Shown in pieces: positions 12,092 through 23,823 of a stretch of 64,000 nucleotides of DNA (positions are counted from its first letter, which is position 1; each line of letters begins with the position of its first letter). Origin of the DNA: Amaranthus tricolor (lineage: Eukaryota; Streptophyta; Magnoliopsida; Caryophyllales; Amaranthaceae); contig NC_080058.1 of assembly GCF_026212465.1 (NCBI RefSeq), forward strand, positions 9,111,985 through 9,175,984. The letters are read 5' to 3'. The notes under the pieces were generated by a model, which was given only the letters and a program-made list of their open reading frames with translations, was not told the origin of the DNA and did not search any database. The position numbers and the translations under genes are program-made.

Positions 12092-13553
12092 GACAATGAT
12101 TACAATTTCTCTATATGCAATTATTAGCCATAAAGCTAAATTTAGCTAAGTTAATGGTGGACTATCTCTCGCTAATATGTTTTTTTGAAGTGTTCTCTTG
12201 ACTAAATATTAGCCAAGCTTCTCTATCTCATCTCATAACATATAAAATCTTACAAAATTATATGAAAAATGGAATTCAAAAGTAATCATCTTTGAAAATA
12301 GGAGCCAATTCACTCCCATGTGACAAAAGTTATATGGTGGATTATCACTTTATGTTACTTATTATCGACATTGAACTTGTTTTTCTTATTTTTTGACTTA
12401 CTTTTAATTCAATTTGGTTTAATTTTATCAATCACTATTATTTTCATCCTTTTATAACTGTTTGGTTTCAAATTAGTTCAAATATTTTTTATCATATGAA
12501 ATTAAGAGCTCCACCAAGAAAAAGAGAGAATCTAGGCCTTGGCCCTGATTATTCAACATAAAACTCCTATTAATATTGAAATATGTAATATGTAAAAAAA
12601 ATATTCAAATTGGTTTATAACACACAGAGGTGAATATGTTCATTTCACCTTATTAGGGCCGTCTTCGAACTTTTAAGAGTACTAAGCAAAAGTCAAATAC
12701 TACTATAAGCTTTTTGATAGGAATGATAAAACTACTTTCTCACCCAAATTGAATAATTAATAGTGAAATAAATAAATCGAACAATACTTTCTAGCCAGAA
12801 CCCAAAATCAATAATTATCAAACATGTAATCGCTATTCAACTAATGATCGTCCTTAATTATGAAAATGAATGCACACAAATTATAAGAAGATTTACATGT
12901 GTTTCAAAAAATATTATATTTTAGATATTTAATTTTAAATTTAATATATAATTTTCTTGAGTCTTTAAAATAATGGGGTTCCTAAGCTGTCGCTGATGCC
13001 GCTCATGCGGTAGAGCCGACTCTGCACCCTATACTACTATTTTGTATCGGCCATTGTTTAGAAACAAAGGATTGTATAGTAAGCAAGCATTGATGAATTG
13101 GTGTTCATGTATTTTGGGTAAGCAGAGAAGAAAAGACGTAGAAGATCAAGTGCATACATGCTATAGGAAATAGCAGAATCAGAGAAATGATCGAGAAGCT
13201 GGAATTAACAGCCCACAGGGCATTGACATTGTTGATCCTCTTCAGTTTTGAGTCTTGATTGATTGATGAATGATTAATGTACGTGGTGTGCTCTCACTCC
13301 CTACTGTTTTCAAAACTTGGTGGGGCTTCAAAAGACGAGTAGTTAGATTAAATTTGAATGCTGATACAATATGTCTGCTGTCTGTCTATTTAATGTAGTA
13401 CAACCACCAGTTAATCTGCTACTGTTTGTTTGCATTTAACAACAATTGTTTTTTTATATAATATAATATAATATACTCTTCTGTTCCTCTCACATTACTA
13501 GTGATAGTAACATGTTCTTTCATTATGTCACTATCGATAGAACATAGTGTTCC
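12092..13553. other. Gene-free stretch
   Basis: AT-rich sequence between two hAT-like elements. Nothing coding and no recognisable terminal repeats seen. Confidence 0.4.
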
Positions 13554-14513
13554 TAGAGCTGTTCAAAAGTGATCTGATCTAAAAATTCGATTCGAAATTG
13601 AAAGTAAACCGACCGAAAATGTGTTCCTTTTTTAGGTTTATCAAACCGATATTACCCGACCTGAAGCTATACCCGAACCGGTTGACAACCGAAAATGAGA
13701 AAACTGAACCCGAGCTGTAACCGATTTTTCTAACCGACACTTAACTATTAACCGAGATTACCCGAACTTAATAGTGACCGACCCGAGTCATATTCGACCC
13801 GAATCATGCTCAAGACCAAACTCGATCCGGCTAAAACTGACTTAACCCGAACGAAGTTTAGATCAAACTGCTGTAAACCCGAACCAATTTTTTACATAGA
13901 AGTATGATTGACTCATATTCAATCATCTTATTAGTTATTCTAATAAAGTCATAAATATTTTAATAAAATAAATTTTATAAATACATGGTTTCATATATTT
14001 AGAGTTAATAATCAATGGTCAATGTTTATTTAACTACTTTTAATCGAATTATATGAAAATTGATAGAACTTTATAATTTTAATTTCCGGTCAAACAAGTA
14101 AAAGTAATAATGTAATAATGATCACTAATTGATTTGCATTTTCACTATTTTGCTTTAAGTAAAGAAACCTTATTATCAATTAAAAAAGACTAACAACTTA
14201 ATCTGATACTGACTCGATCAATAGTAATTAGTAATTTGCAATTCGTAGCCGAATTTTACTTGAAAAATATCCAAATCCGATCTGCATCCAGTAAAACTGA
14301 ACCAATTATTAACCGATAACAACCCGAGACCGATTGAAACTCAACACGAACTTCAACCGACACCGAACTGATGCTAACTTGATAGCTCGAATAACCAATC
14401 TTCAACTGAACCGTGACTAACCGACCTGACCCGAGTATGACCCGTCGCAACACGCATCCGAATCGAATAACACCCATCCGAAACCGACCCGATTACCTGA
14501 ATGAACACCTCTA
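13554..14513. mobile_element. hAT-like element, CCGA-rich, near-perfect 8-bp duplication
   Basis: Left terminus TAGAGCTGTTCA, right terminus TGAACACCTCTA, an inverted pair differing at one or two positions. The flanks AGTGTTCC (13546-13553) and AGTGTGCC (14514-14521) agree at 7 of 8 bases, a hAT-size duplication. Both arms are filled with degenerate CCGACCCGA motifs and the centre is AT-rich. The 73-codon minus-strand frame at 14256-14477 is a by-product of this repeat. Same terminal sequence as the element at 56212-58974. Confidence 0.82.
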
Positions 14514-14533
14514 AGTGTGCCTGAAGGGTTCTA

Positions 14534-14690
14534 CCTAGAGTTGTTCAAAACATATCCGATAATACGCTTTTTATCCGATTGACCTGACTTCAAAATGAAT
14601 TTAAAATTATGTAAAAGTCAATATGGACACAAGACTTGATTTTGAACCAACTCGAAACACATGACCCGAATAAACACCTCAATCGAGATA
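14534..14690. mobile_element. Short relative of the TAGAGNTGTTCA element
   Basis: TAGAGTTGTTCAAAACATATC at the left and GAATAAACACCTC at the right are a weaker version of the ends of the neighbouring element. About 155 bp, no coding capacity, no target duplication recognised. Confidence 0.45.
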
Positions 14691-14699
14691 ATCATTTGT

Positions 14700-15769
14700 G
14701 ACTTAAAGGCGTTCAATGCGGCAGGAGCTATTAAAACTTTGTGACCCAACCTGTTTATAACGGAATTCACCCTTTATTTTTCAAGATTGGCCAGGTTCTT
14801 ACAGGTTCGGTCTATTAGAAAATAATAAGAAATCAAGCGTGCTTTTAAAGGAAGGGTCAATAAAATTTTATGATTCTATGTTGTTGGCATCTATATAACA
14901 TAGTGCCCGCGGGGCTGTACCCGAGCTTATAAAGATCATCGAGTTATTCATTTGTGACCAATAATTGTTTAAATAGCCGACCTCAATCTTTGGGATTAAA
15001 ACTCTAATATCGTGATTGTTGTAAAGGTTTCCACGGCAGCAATATGACAACTATTTTTTGAATATAACAAAATGTAATCATCCCCAAGTTGATAAGTCAG
15101 CTCTTAAAATAAGTTGAAAAGTCGGATGCACATATAGTACCTTTGTAATAACAAAGACGTTATTTCAAATTAACCTTCACAATAAATACCTTTGTGACAA
15201 GAATTTGATTTCCATCACTTACGGCAAGAATTTCCCCTTCCCCCTAACCTTGCTCACCGTCGTAGAGAATTCTCAAGACTTACTCTCGATCCAAAAGAAA
15301 GAAAAGAGAAATAAAGTTCATCTGATTCGTTATTTGACCAAGACGCGGACAGGTGACAGCAGTCTTGTTATGTTGCATAAAAATGCAAATTGTTTGATAT
15401 GGCTCACCGGAAAAAGAATCAAAATTTATTAACTTATTACAAGTGAACATCTTTATAATTTAAATTGATACTCTCACAGGGAACATTGCTTGTCAATGTG
15501 TCCTATCCTAGCACATTTCTATAATTCTATACCACAGGCACTATTTTACAATTTCTATAAAAGAATGATATATCAAATGCAAACAGATTACAGGAAAATA
15601 ATGAGAATACAGATGAATACCTATATCCAAGATCTGTCGAGTTGTCGACTCACATACCTTGAACACTTGAGATGTGTGAGACGAACTCCAACAACCCCAT
15701 CTCGGAAAACCCAAAACTTCAAGCAGCATCTCAATGAGAAAATCTTGAGGAGTTCAAAACTCATGTTAC
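14700..15769. other. Downstream flank of the synergin-like gene
   Basis: No exon, transposon end or RNA gene recognised. It will include the gene's 3' untranslated region just below 15770. Short frames at 14868-15777 show no protein-like character. Confidence 0.4.
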
Positions 15770-18700
15770 TCAACTAACTTGCAATAGCGGTAATTGAGGT
15801 GGATCACAACTGATAAGATTAGCCCACAAATTAGCCAAGTTTACAAAGCATGTCTTCTCACCCCACATCACTGTCTTCAAGTCTGGTCAGGAAAGGAAAA
15901 TAAAACAACGCTTAATACGAGATCGGTGGAGGAAGATAGTAAGGGCGGGAGGGGACATCCGTCACATCACCCTTCAAAATTTCTCCAAATATAATATATA
16001 TATTAAGACAACAAGTCTTGTATGAGATCGTCTCACCGTGAGACGGGCCAATACAAGCAACCGATAGTAAAAAAAACATACACAAAAAACAATAAAATCT
16101 AAATTCCTTGTATAGGAATCAGTTTTTCTTAAATAGTTTGGGCTGACCCAATTGAAGTCGTCACACGGTGAGACGGTCTCAATAAAAAATTAGTAAAATT
16201 GATATAGCTAAGAGGTCACGAGCTCAAAACTTAGCCCCATTATTATTAAACCCAAGTTTTGAGTTTAAAGTATTGCCCCCCTAAATTAATCATTCAAGTT
16301 TCGCCACTGTTAATGAGATAGCAGCCTGGAAGAAGCAAGGATGAATCTTGAAAATAAATTCTCTTCCATAAGAAACAATGAAGTTAAAAAGGCTTTGTCC
16401 AGTTTCCAACACATATATAAAGATCTCTTTCTTCTCCAAAGTTTAGAATAAGACAAGTGGTTGTTTTTATTTGTTTGTTAATAGAAAAAAAAAAACGTGT
16501 TTAGAGAAAATAATTTACCTTCCAGCATATCTTCAGGCAGCATTGACATCCGACAAATAGACTTACGTTGTATGAAAATGCAATCATACATAGTAATGAT
16601 ATCAATATCACGGATATTCTTGATAGAAGACAAAAGTGCCTTTGCAGTTTCGGTACATCCAAAATCAACATGATCTGATAAATTTTGGACCGCTTCTTCC
16701 AGACCTGAATTTGACCATAGAGAATTACACTCATCCAAAATGCCAAAAAACTGTGCAGAATTTGAGTAAGTTAGAAGTATCCATGGCTTGAAAACTTCGG
16801 CCGATAACCCAAGAAGCTCCACAACCTTGTAAACTTCTCCAAGGGCTTGAAAATACCGCTGACCTATACAGTAAGGAGGTTTCAATAAGCTCCACCAATA
16901 CTGTTCACAAGGCTAGAGGCTAATATCGTTTTGCGCTATTAAAGTTTATATTATCGGGTATAAACATCCAAAAAAATAAGCAGTTGAGGGTACTAGCAAG
17001 ATATCACATCACATATAAACATGCAGGATCCGTACCTTGAGAGTCTGACAAGATCTGATGTTTTATTTTTTCCTCTGATGCCCGTTTCCATATCAATGCA
17101 CCATAACTCAACTCTTGAAGACAAACATTGATAATCTTAGACCAAGTGGAAACATAAATAGATTGCTCGTAAGCTGATCCCAGATATAGAATTTTCAGCA
17201 TTGATAGGGCATGCCTCAACAGTTCAGCTGCCACCCTCAGCTCATTTGTTGCCTAAGTACATTCATAGAAGATTATCAAGCCACAAGGCAAAGCAGAGTC
17301 AAAAGCACCAACATTATGGATCGAGAAAGGAAAAAAATACAATAATGCCAAAGCTTAAGCCCAACACATGGGGAGTGAATACTGACAATTACATCAAATT
17401 AGCATCACCATACTATATTTTCCAAGTGACAGAAGGCCACAAGTAAAAAAAAAAGGATTATTTGCATAAGGGCATACCAACTGCAGTTTTTTTGACAGTG
17501 AAAAATTTGCTTCAATCACATTAAACTTTGGTTCTCGAAGAACATCAAGGTAATTGCTAAGACAGTTCTTTCTCTCAAGGTCATTCTTTGAAAGTACTTC
17601 CTCTGGTATTCCACTGCTTTCCAATAGTTTAACAGCTTCCTATGAAAAAAGAAGAGGAGCAAATTCAGACAAATCAAGTACTCATAATCCAATAATGATT
17701 AACAAGTCAACTTCCAAAATAACTGTGGAAAAACTTAAAAAAAATACAAACTTGGATTTCAGCGTCATGAGGGTTTTCCGTCCCTCCATAGTCAGACACA
17801 GCATCTGAGCTTTGAGCTTTCTAGCAGTAAGCAGATTTAATGTCAGTGTTAAATTACAGGCCACTATAGCATATAAAAATCTTTAGAAGTACACAAACCT
17901 TCAGCTCGTCAAGTTGCCAAGAAAGAAGAAAGCACAATGAATCCCTCAACTGCTCATAAAAATCAATGTAAGTTTGCAATTCTGGTAAGATCTCAGTCTG
18001 TTTCTGAAACATATTTCCAGGAATAGCAGTGGGCAACCGTTCTTTAACTTCATTTTCGGACGATGCATCTATATATTCCCAGGATCCATCATCCCCGATA
18101 TCACCCCCGTCCAATGGAGTTGTTACTGCTACTGTTGATGGGAAATGGACTCCATTCTCAGCAACTTTTCTTGTGGAATCAACTGTATTAAGCTGTGCTT
18201 GACTGTACAAATTTGATATGAGATCATGGATAGGTATCCCAGAACCTTGGGTGTTGAAACTATAACCAGTACTAAGGGTGGGCTTATGAATCACTTCGTT
18301 CTGAAGAACCAAGCAATCGTTAGATTCTTCTGCAACATCACTGAAAAGGGAAAGCGGCAAAGCTCCTCTAGAGTGTGCTGTTTGTTTCTCCTGTAAAATG
18401 CCAAAAATGGTGGAGAAAAAACACTTCAACTGAACAACAATTCTATAGGTGACAACTAGTTACTTGATACATACAATTTACTCTAACTGGACATTATGAG
18501 CACAGAAAATACAGACCTGGACTTCTTCATGTGGTAACTGAGCTTTTGTGGGAGTCAGTTGAGCAACCACAGGGTCCTATCACAACCACAGGGATTAGTC
18601 ATCAAATACTATGGACAATGATGGACGAAATTTCAATTGAAGATAAACCTCAAATCACCTGTTTCTTTGACACTGTTTCATGAGATGCATCTACAAAATC

Positions 18701-21377
18701 CCCAAAATCATCAAAATCATCATCATTTATTGATCTTGCGTTTGCTTCACCTGCTTGGCCAATGTCTTCAACTTTAGGAAACGGGTCCCACATGAAACCA
18801 TTAGACATGCTCGTGGTTGCCTTTAAACCAGCATCCACTTCACTGAATTGTTGACTAGTCCCATTTTCATATGATGCAGCGAAAAAATCAGTAGATTGAA
18901 GAAAGAAGTTGAGGGAACTAGGCTTGTTTTCAACAGAGTTGGAAGCATTCTGACCTATCAATTGACATGATAGTTCAATGCATCAAGATTATGTACCATT
19001 TCCAATAATAATTTTCATAAAATTGACGCTCTAGTACAAGCATACAAATCACCATATCCTAATCCATTTGATGATTATATCAGCAGGACCTCGCATAAAA
19101 CTGAAATCATAAACTTACTCGAGCATAAATCATTGCATAGTTATTTTGTCTGAAAAGTCAAATATCCCCATATTCCCAGCAATTGAAAGCATCTACTATA
19201 ACATATTCACACAGCACATCAAAAAGGAGATGAATCACTCTCCATCTTGAATACTGGGACAATACTCTGATATTTAAGAACATATAATTTATTTATTTCC
19301 CTTTTTGGAAAATTTCCTAACAGGATCAGTGGTAGTTTTCAAATAAAAACACATAGGATCAGACTTGTTATTTGAATCCAAAGGAATAGCTAGGAGTTCT
19401 TCCAAAACAAGGGTGTGTATTCTTCATTGAAATTTGACCTTTATGAACATATTGGCCCTTATCAACTCTTAGTTGATCTTATTCACTCTTATCAACCATC
19501 AACTGAACTTATTGACCCTTGTGGAAGACCTTCAATTGAACTTACTACACTTTATTAGCCTTTTCATAAACTTATTGTACCTTATCAACCCTCATTATTT
19601 GCCTTTGAAACATCTTATTTGAACTTATCAGCCTTATCAAAAATAATTTTCCAACAAGCAGGCTTAAATAAGGTATGGAAAATACATCCTAAAAAGGACT
19701 ATTTGCATGAGACTTTGTAATGGAATGGATTTGAGGCCGTTATAAGTTTATGGGTTTTTGTTCCACATCGATTGTATCGGCAACTAATGTGGGATTTATA
19801 GAGTAAATGGACTCTCTCACCTATTAGACTAGTCTTTTGGGTGAGTTCTCTTGTTTATCTATTACATACTCCAAGTTGATTCCTAAGAACCATGGTGTAA
19901 AAACAAGGCAAAATCATATAGCGTAGGCCGTGTTGTAACGTTTTTTAAAAAAACCTAACTAATATTTCCTGCGGTGTAAAGTTGTAAAAAACCGCATTTT
20001 GGACGTATCAAGGGATATCTTATGCTTTCGATCGATATTTAGGCAATACTGTTTCGTTATCACGATCGCGACCATTATCACAATTTCACATTAAGCTAAG
20101 ATCTCAGTAGAATGTCGAGTACCATTATGTTTTCTTCCAACTACCCTCTTATATAGAACCAAGAAACACATTATACTCCATAAAAATCTAAAATATCTAT
20201 AGTGCCTCGAGATTAGGCCAAAAGGTTCAATACCTAGGAGTGTTCTATCAATGCTTGACATACCCACTGAATTCACTCCCCCTCACATTGATCCAAAAGA
20301 AAGGAAATGTATTCCTCCTACTATCAACTTTGAAAGCTACTGTCATTTGCACTCCTAAGTATCAGCATAAAAAGAACCATTACTGATTCGTATACAAATT
20401 CTAATCTTCTTTAACTCTATAAATAACTTAAATACTCAAAAAAAAAAAAACTATTTAACAGCCAAGATTCAACTAATAAGATCATAATCTCCAATAAAAC
20501 ACCTTGAAATCATCTAGTTAAACAACAATATTGAAAGAAAGGCAGCATTTTATTTATTTTATTGAAGGGGAGGGATGAGGGTGTATAACAATACCGGCCG
20601 GCTTTTCTTGGTCCATCGCCGCCATAGACTCCAATTTAGATCCGCTTTCGACAGAATTGCCCTGTTCATAACAATAATTGATTAATCAGTAAACATAATA
20701 CTAATCTCAAATTCCACTCTAAGCCATTAACAAAGGAAATCAATTACTATGAGCTAATTGTGAACAGTTTAGACTCAATATAAAGCATACAGAAACAAGA
20801 GGGGTAAAGATTAATTATATACCTTCAAATTCCCATCTGCAACAACACCATTACCAGAAAACGCAGCAGTAAATTCCCATTCATCATCATCATCATCATA
20901 ATCATCTGCGTCTTCATTTTTTTCTACAGAATTATTTCCATTATTAACAATCAAATCTGGATTCTGCCCATTGAAATTAAAACTAAACCCAATTTCAGAT
21001 TTGATCAAATCAACATTTTCATGAGCTTCACAGTTTCCGTTTTGATCCCTCAGCTTCGAATTAAAAAACCCATAGGAAACATTTTTTGTATTACTTTCAT
21101 CATTATTTTCTTCAAGTTCGCCAAATAAGAATAAGGGTAAAGCTCCGTTATGTTTTGGGAACTTATTCGGGTTCGGATCGGTGAGAAATGGGGATGGGCC
21201 GAATCCGTTGTTGAATTTAGATTGAGAAGGGGAAGGAGAAGGAGAGGAGAAGAAATCAGCCCATACGTCGTCGTTTTTGGATTTAAAAGTGACGCCATTG
21301 ATGTGAGGTTGAGAAGGAAGAGGAAGTGCAGACTTAAAATCACCAAAATAAAAGGAATCGTCATCGTCTTCCGCCAT
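15770..21377 (-). CDS. Synergin-gamma-like clathrin-adaptor accessory protein
   Basis: Ten exons with agreeing phases: 21377-20823, 20661-20595, 18954-18659, 18576-18517, 18390-17899, 17820-17752, 17639-17478, 17252-17036, 16863-16519, 15882-15770; 791 residues. The N-terminal half is acidic and disordered with repeated acidic-Phe/Trp motifs: DDDDSFYFGDFKS (residues about 4-16), DDDDDEWEFTAAF, DDDFDDFGDFVDA and DDGSWEYIDA. Such DFxDF-type motifs bind the gamma-ear of AP-1 and GGA adaptors. The C-terminal third is helical and ordered, and ends in a small Cys/Trp-rich module (TVMWGEKTCFVNLANLWANL, then DPPQLPL), as in plant proteins annotated as synergin-gamma-like. Expected role: cytosolic accessory factor in trans-Golgi clathrin trafficking. 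The last exon is short (113 bp) and was placed by phase and by its NLWANL motif. The name rests on remembered family resemblance; the gene model itself is strong. Confidence 0.85.
16010..16182. mobile_element. GAGACCGTCTCA-type MITE in synergin-like intron 9
   Basis: Begins GTATGAGATCGTCTCACCGTG and ends CACGGTGAGACGGTCTCA: inverted repeats of the same family as 2618-2862, with a shorter centre that lacks the internal repeats. Sits in the intron 16518-15883. Confidence 0.7.
19400..19660. repeat. Degenerate CTTATCAACCCTT repeats in synergin-like intron 2
   Basis: A tract where AACTTATTGACCCTTATCAAC and close variants recur about eight times at uneven spacing. It lies in the large intron 20594-18955. 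Probably the core of a small transposon; termini not resolved. Confidence 0.45.
19930..20100. repeat. Dispersed repeat, copy A
   Basis: Contains GTTGTAACG, ACCGCATTTTGGACGTATCA, CGATATTTAGGCAATACTG and TTTCGTTATCACGATCGCGA. The same order of motifs is found at 52060-52260 (TTACATTGTAAAAG, TTTTGGGCCATATCAAAAGA, CAATATTTAGGAGTTACAAT, CATTTCGTTACCGCGGCAAC). A transposon-derived family of unknown class. Confidence 0.5.
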
Positions 21378-21626
21378 TGAAGGGAATTCGAGATTCCCAG
21401 CAACAGAAGAAGATGATCGTTGTTCTGAATCTGCAGTATTTTTCTGGATTCCTGTTTTCTCTCCGGCCGTCCGATTTCTATGTGAGATAGATCAATCAAG
21501 TGTCGACGGTCAATGTAAACGAATTCTTAATTGTTCACTTTATTATACGGAATAGTTTTATACAGTTATACTCATCCGTTACTCTGTAGCATTAAAAAGC
21601 AATAATTTATAGCTTAAACTTAATTT

Positions 21627-21800
21627 TTACAAATTACAGCCATCAAAATATTAAAGTTTATTACGTTTAGGCCAATTCATATAATTCTGACCATTTAAGT
21701 GATCGTAGTTTTAAGTTAAGTGGTCGAAATTTTTTAATTTTGGCCTGAACGCCGTAAATTTTAATACTTTGGTTGTTGTAATTTTTCAAAAAAATAAACA
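21627..21800. mobile_element. Small palindromic MITE upstream of synergin-like gene
   Basis: TACAAATTACAGCCATCAAA with ATATTAAAGTTTA on the left is mirrored by TAAATTTTAATACTTTGG and TTGTTGTAATTTTTC on the right. The whole element folds as a long hairpin. It lies about 250 bp upstream of the start codon, in the promoter region. Confidence 0.6.
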
Positions 21801-22329
21801 TTGTAGTTATAATTTCTCAAAAGTCTTAAACCTTAATTAGTAATTCGCAAATTATTCTTTTTTAAAAAGAGTATTTTGGTGATGGATGAGGAGATAGATC
21901 GAGTTGTGTGGATTAAAATAAAAAATAATTAGAATATATGAATGACATTTATAAAAAGTTGTGGATCCATTTTCAAAAATAAAAATAATAAATATTATAA
22001 GGACAATTAAAATGAAAAACTATCCTAAATGAGGTTGAGGGACAAAGAAAGTAGAGTCATAATAACAATATAAAAATTATATGCAAGTTCATATTAGACT
22101 TTTACTTACGTAATATGCACATAATATTTTAATTTTTAATTTATTTTTAGTATTTTATCAATAAAAAATTAATATTATATGTTGAATATTTACCACCAGA
22201 AATAAAAATATCTAAAAAGAGAGGAAGAACCTAAAATGAAAAATAATGCTAAATGAGATAAGGGTTTAAAGTCATAAACTCATAATATCAAAATTTAAAA
22301 GCAAAAATTATCCTTAATAATTTAAACCA

Positions 22330-22675
22330 TTGTTCGTTTGCTGTGAATAATCCATATTATTGATTAATTCTAAATAATCTAACCTTTGTATATTTTTTTT
22401 GCTGACACACCATTTGCCACATTTTAACCGACTATTATAGATACCTATTCGCCATTACGCTCACTTCTTCTTTCTCTTTATACTTATTATTCATTGGTTT
22501 ACCCCTACTCCTCTTGGTGGTAGGTACATATAGTAGTCGGTAAAAATGTGAAAATGGGTGCTATCAGCAATATACAAAGGTTGCATTATTTAAAAATAAT
22601 CAATAGTAGAAGCTATTTACAACTGATGGACAATAGATCGGATTATTCCGAATAATTTTTTCAATTTAAAAGTAG
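22330..22675. mobile_element. MITE family shared with 41168-41515, copy 1
   Basis: Same motif order as the copy near 41.2 kb: GAATAATCCATATTATTGAT, TCTAAATAATCTAACCTTTG, TGACACACCATTTGCCACAT, a CT-rich stretch, GGTGCTATCAGCAATATAC, AATAATCAATAGTAGAAGC, and an end in GGATTATTCCGAATAATTT. Two diverged insertions of one non-coding element. Confidence 0.65.
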
Positions 22676-23324
22676 TATGAACCAAGTTCATATTACACTT
22701 AGACTTTTGTATACTCTTAATTTTTAATTATTATTATTTTTTATTTTTTTAATTATTATTATTTTTTATAAATAAAAAATTAATATTATATAAAATATTC
22801 TACATAGTAGCACTTAACTTTTAAAAATTTCACAACATAACACCACATTATTATGTTTAAATACACAATAATATTATCAGTTAGAATTAGATATTTTTAC
22901 GTTAAATTGATGAAAAACATATTAGATGTTTTGATTAGATGATAATATCTATAAATTTATTCTTTTAAATCTGTCAGTTATTACCAATCTAAATAAATAA
23001 TAATACACACAAATAAAACTTAATCCTCAAAAAATTCTATTGTTTATGGAAAAAAACCCAACAATAACATAATTGTATGTGTCATAATATCAGATTATTG
23101 ATGTACAGTGTTTAGCAGCAATGCATCAAATTCATAACTCTTTCTATTTTCAGCTCAACATCTGTTTTTGTAACTTCTGGAAACAAACACTAAAGCAGTG
23201 GGGCTAAATAAAAGACTGAATTTTTGTACCATTCTAATAACGACCACGTACAATTTGTCACCTTCAGTCTCTTATGTTCCTATAATTTTTAGGTAATGTC
23301 CTACTCCTCTAAAAAACAGTTGTA

Positions 23325-23610
23325 ATCCAATCAAAAGTTTAAACTGATGATTAAGAGCGTTGATACCCAGTCGTTATCCAATTAAAAGTTTAAACTGATG
23401 ATTAAGAGCCTTGATACCCCAGAATATCTTATATAACTTGCTCCTCACTCGAGAACCCATTGAACTAAAAGTATAGATGCACACAAGCGCAGAATATTCC
23501 ACTAAAATGAAGGGTTATTGAGATTTAAACCCGTAACCTCTTGTCATATTGGCTTCTAATATCGTGTCACGGAACCATCTCAACCAAAAGCTTAAGCTAC
23601 TAACACATTG
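23325..23610 (-). mobile_element. TRIM-like element, minus-strand copy
   Basis: Read on the minus strand it shows the terminal repeat (AGCTTAAGCTTTTGGTTGAG, then TTCCGTGACA), a degenerate primer-site-like CGATATTAGAAGCC, GGGTTTAAATCTC, a GTGAGGAGC purine stretch, and a second terminal repeat. The terminal repeat is itself partly duplicated in tandem (about 23322-23360 and 23374-23420). Confidence 0.6.
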
Positions 23611-23823
23611 TATATGAGAAAAAAAAAGGAAAATATAATTTTGGTTGGGATAGTTAAATCCGACACTTTTCATCTAAATAGAGAATAAAACATACTCCAT
23701 ACCTTCACAACATTTCATTGCTTCAATGCCATAAAAGACGCCCATAATTGTTTTATAAAAAACAAACGAGAATATATCTGACAAATCTTAACCAAGCCAT
23801 TCACATACTAAACCAACAAGATA

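Larger units (their letters stand above)
21378..23823. other. Intergenic between synergin-like and GPI-protein genes
   Basis: Holds the synergin-like promoter and three small elements listed separately (21627-21800, 22330-22675, 23325-23610). The remainder is AT-rich with no gene signal. Confidence 0.5.

Noticed and set aside
13560..14500. CCGACCCGA array as a satellite or CRISPR-like repeat
   Set aside because: Units are irregular in length and sequence and lie between hAT-like ends with an 8-bp duplication; plant nuclear context excludes CRISPR.
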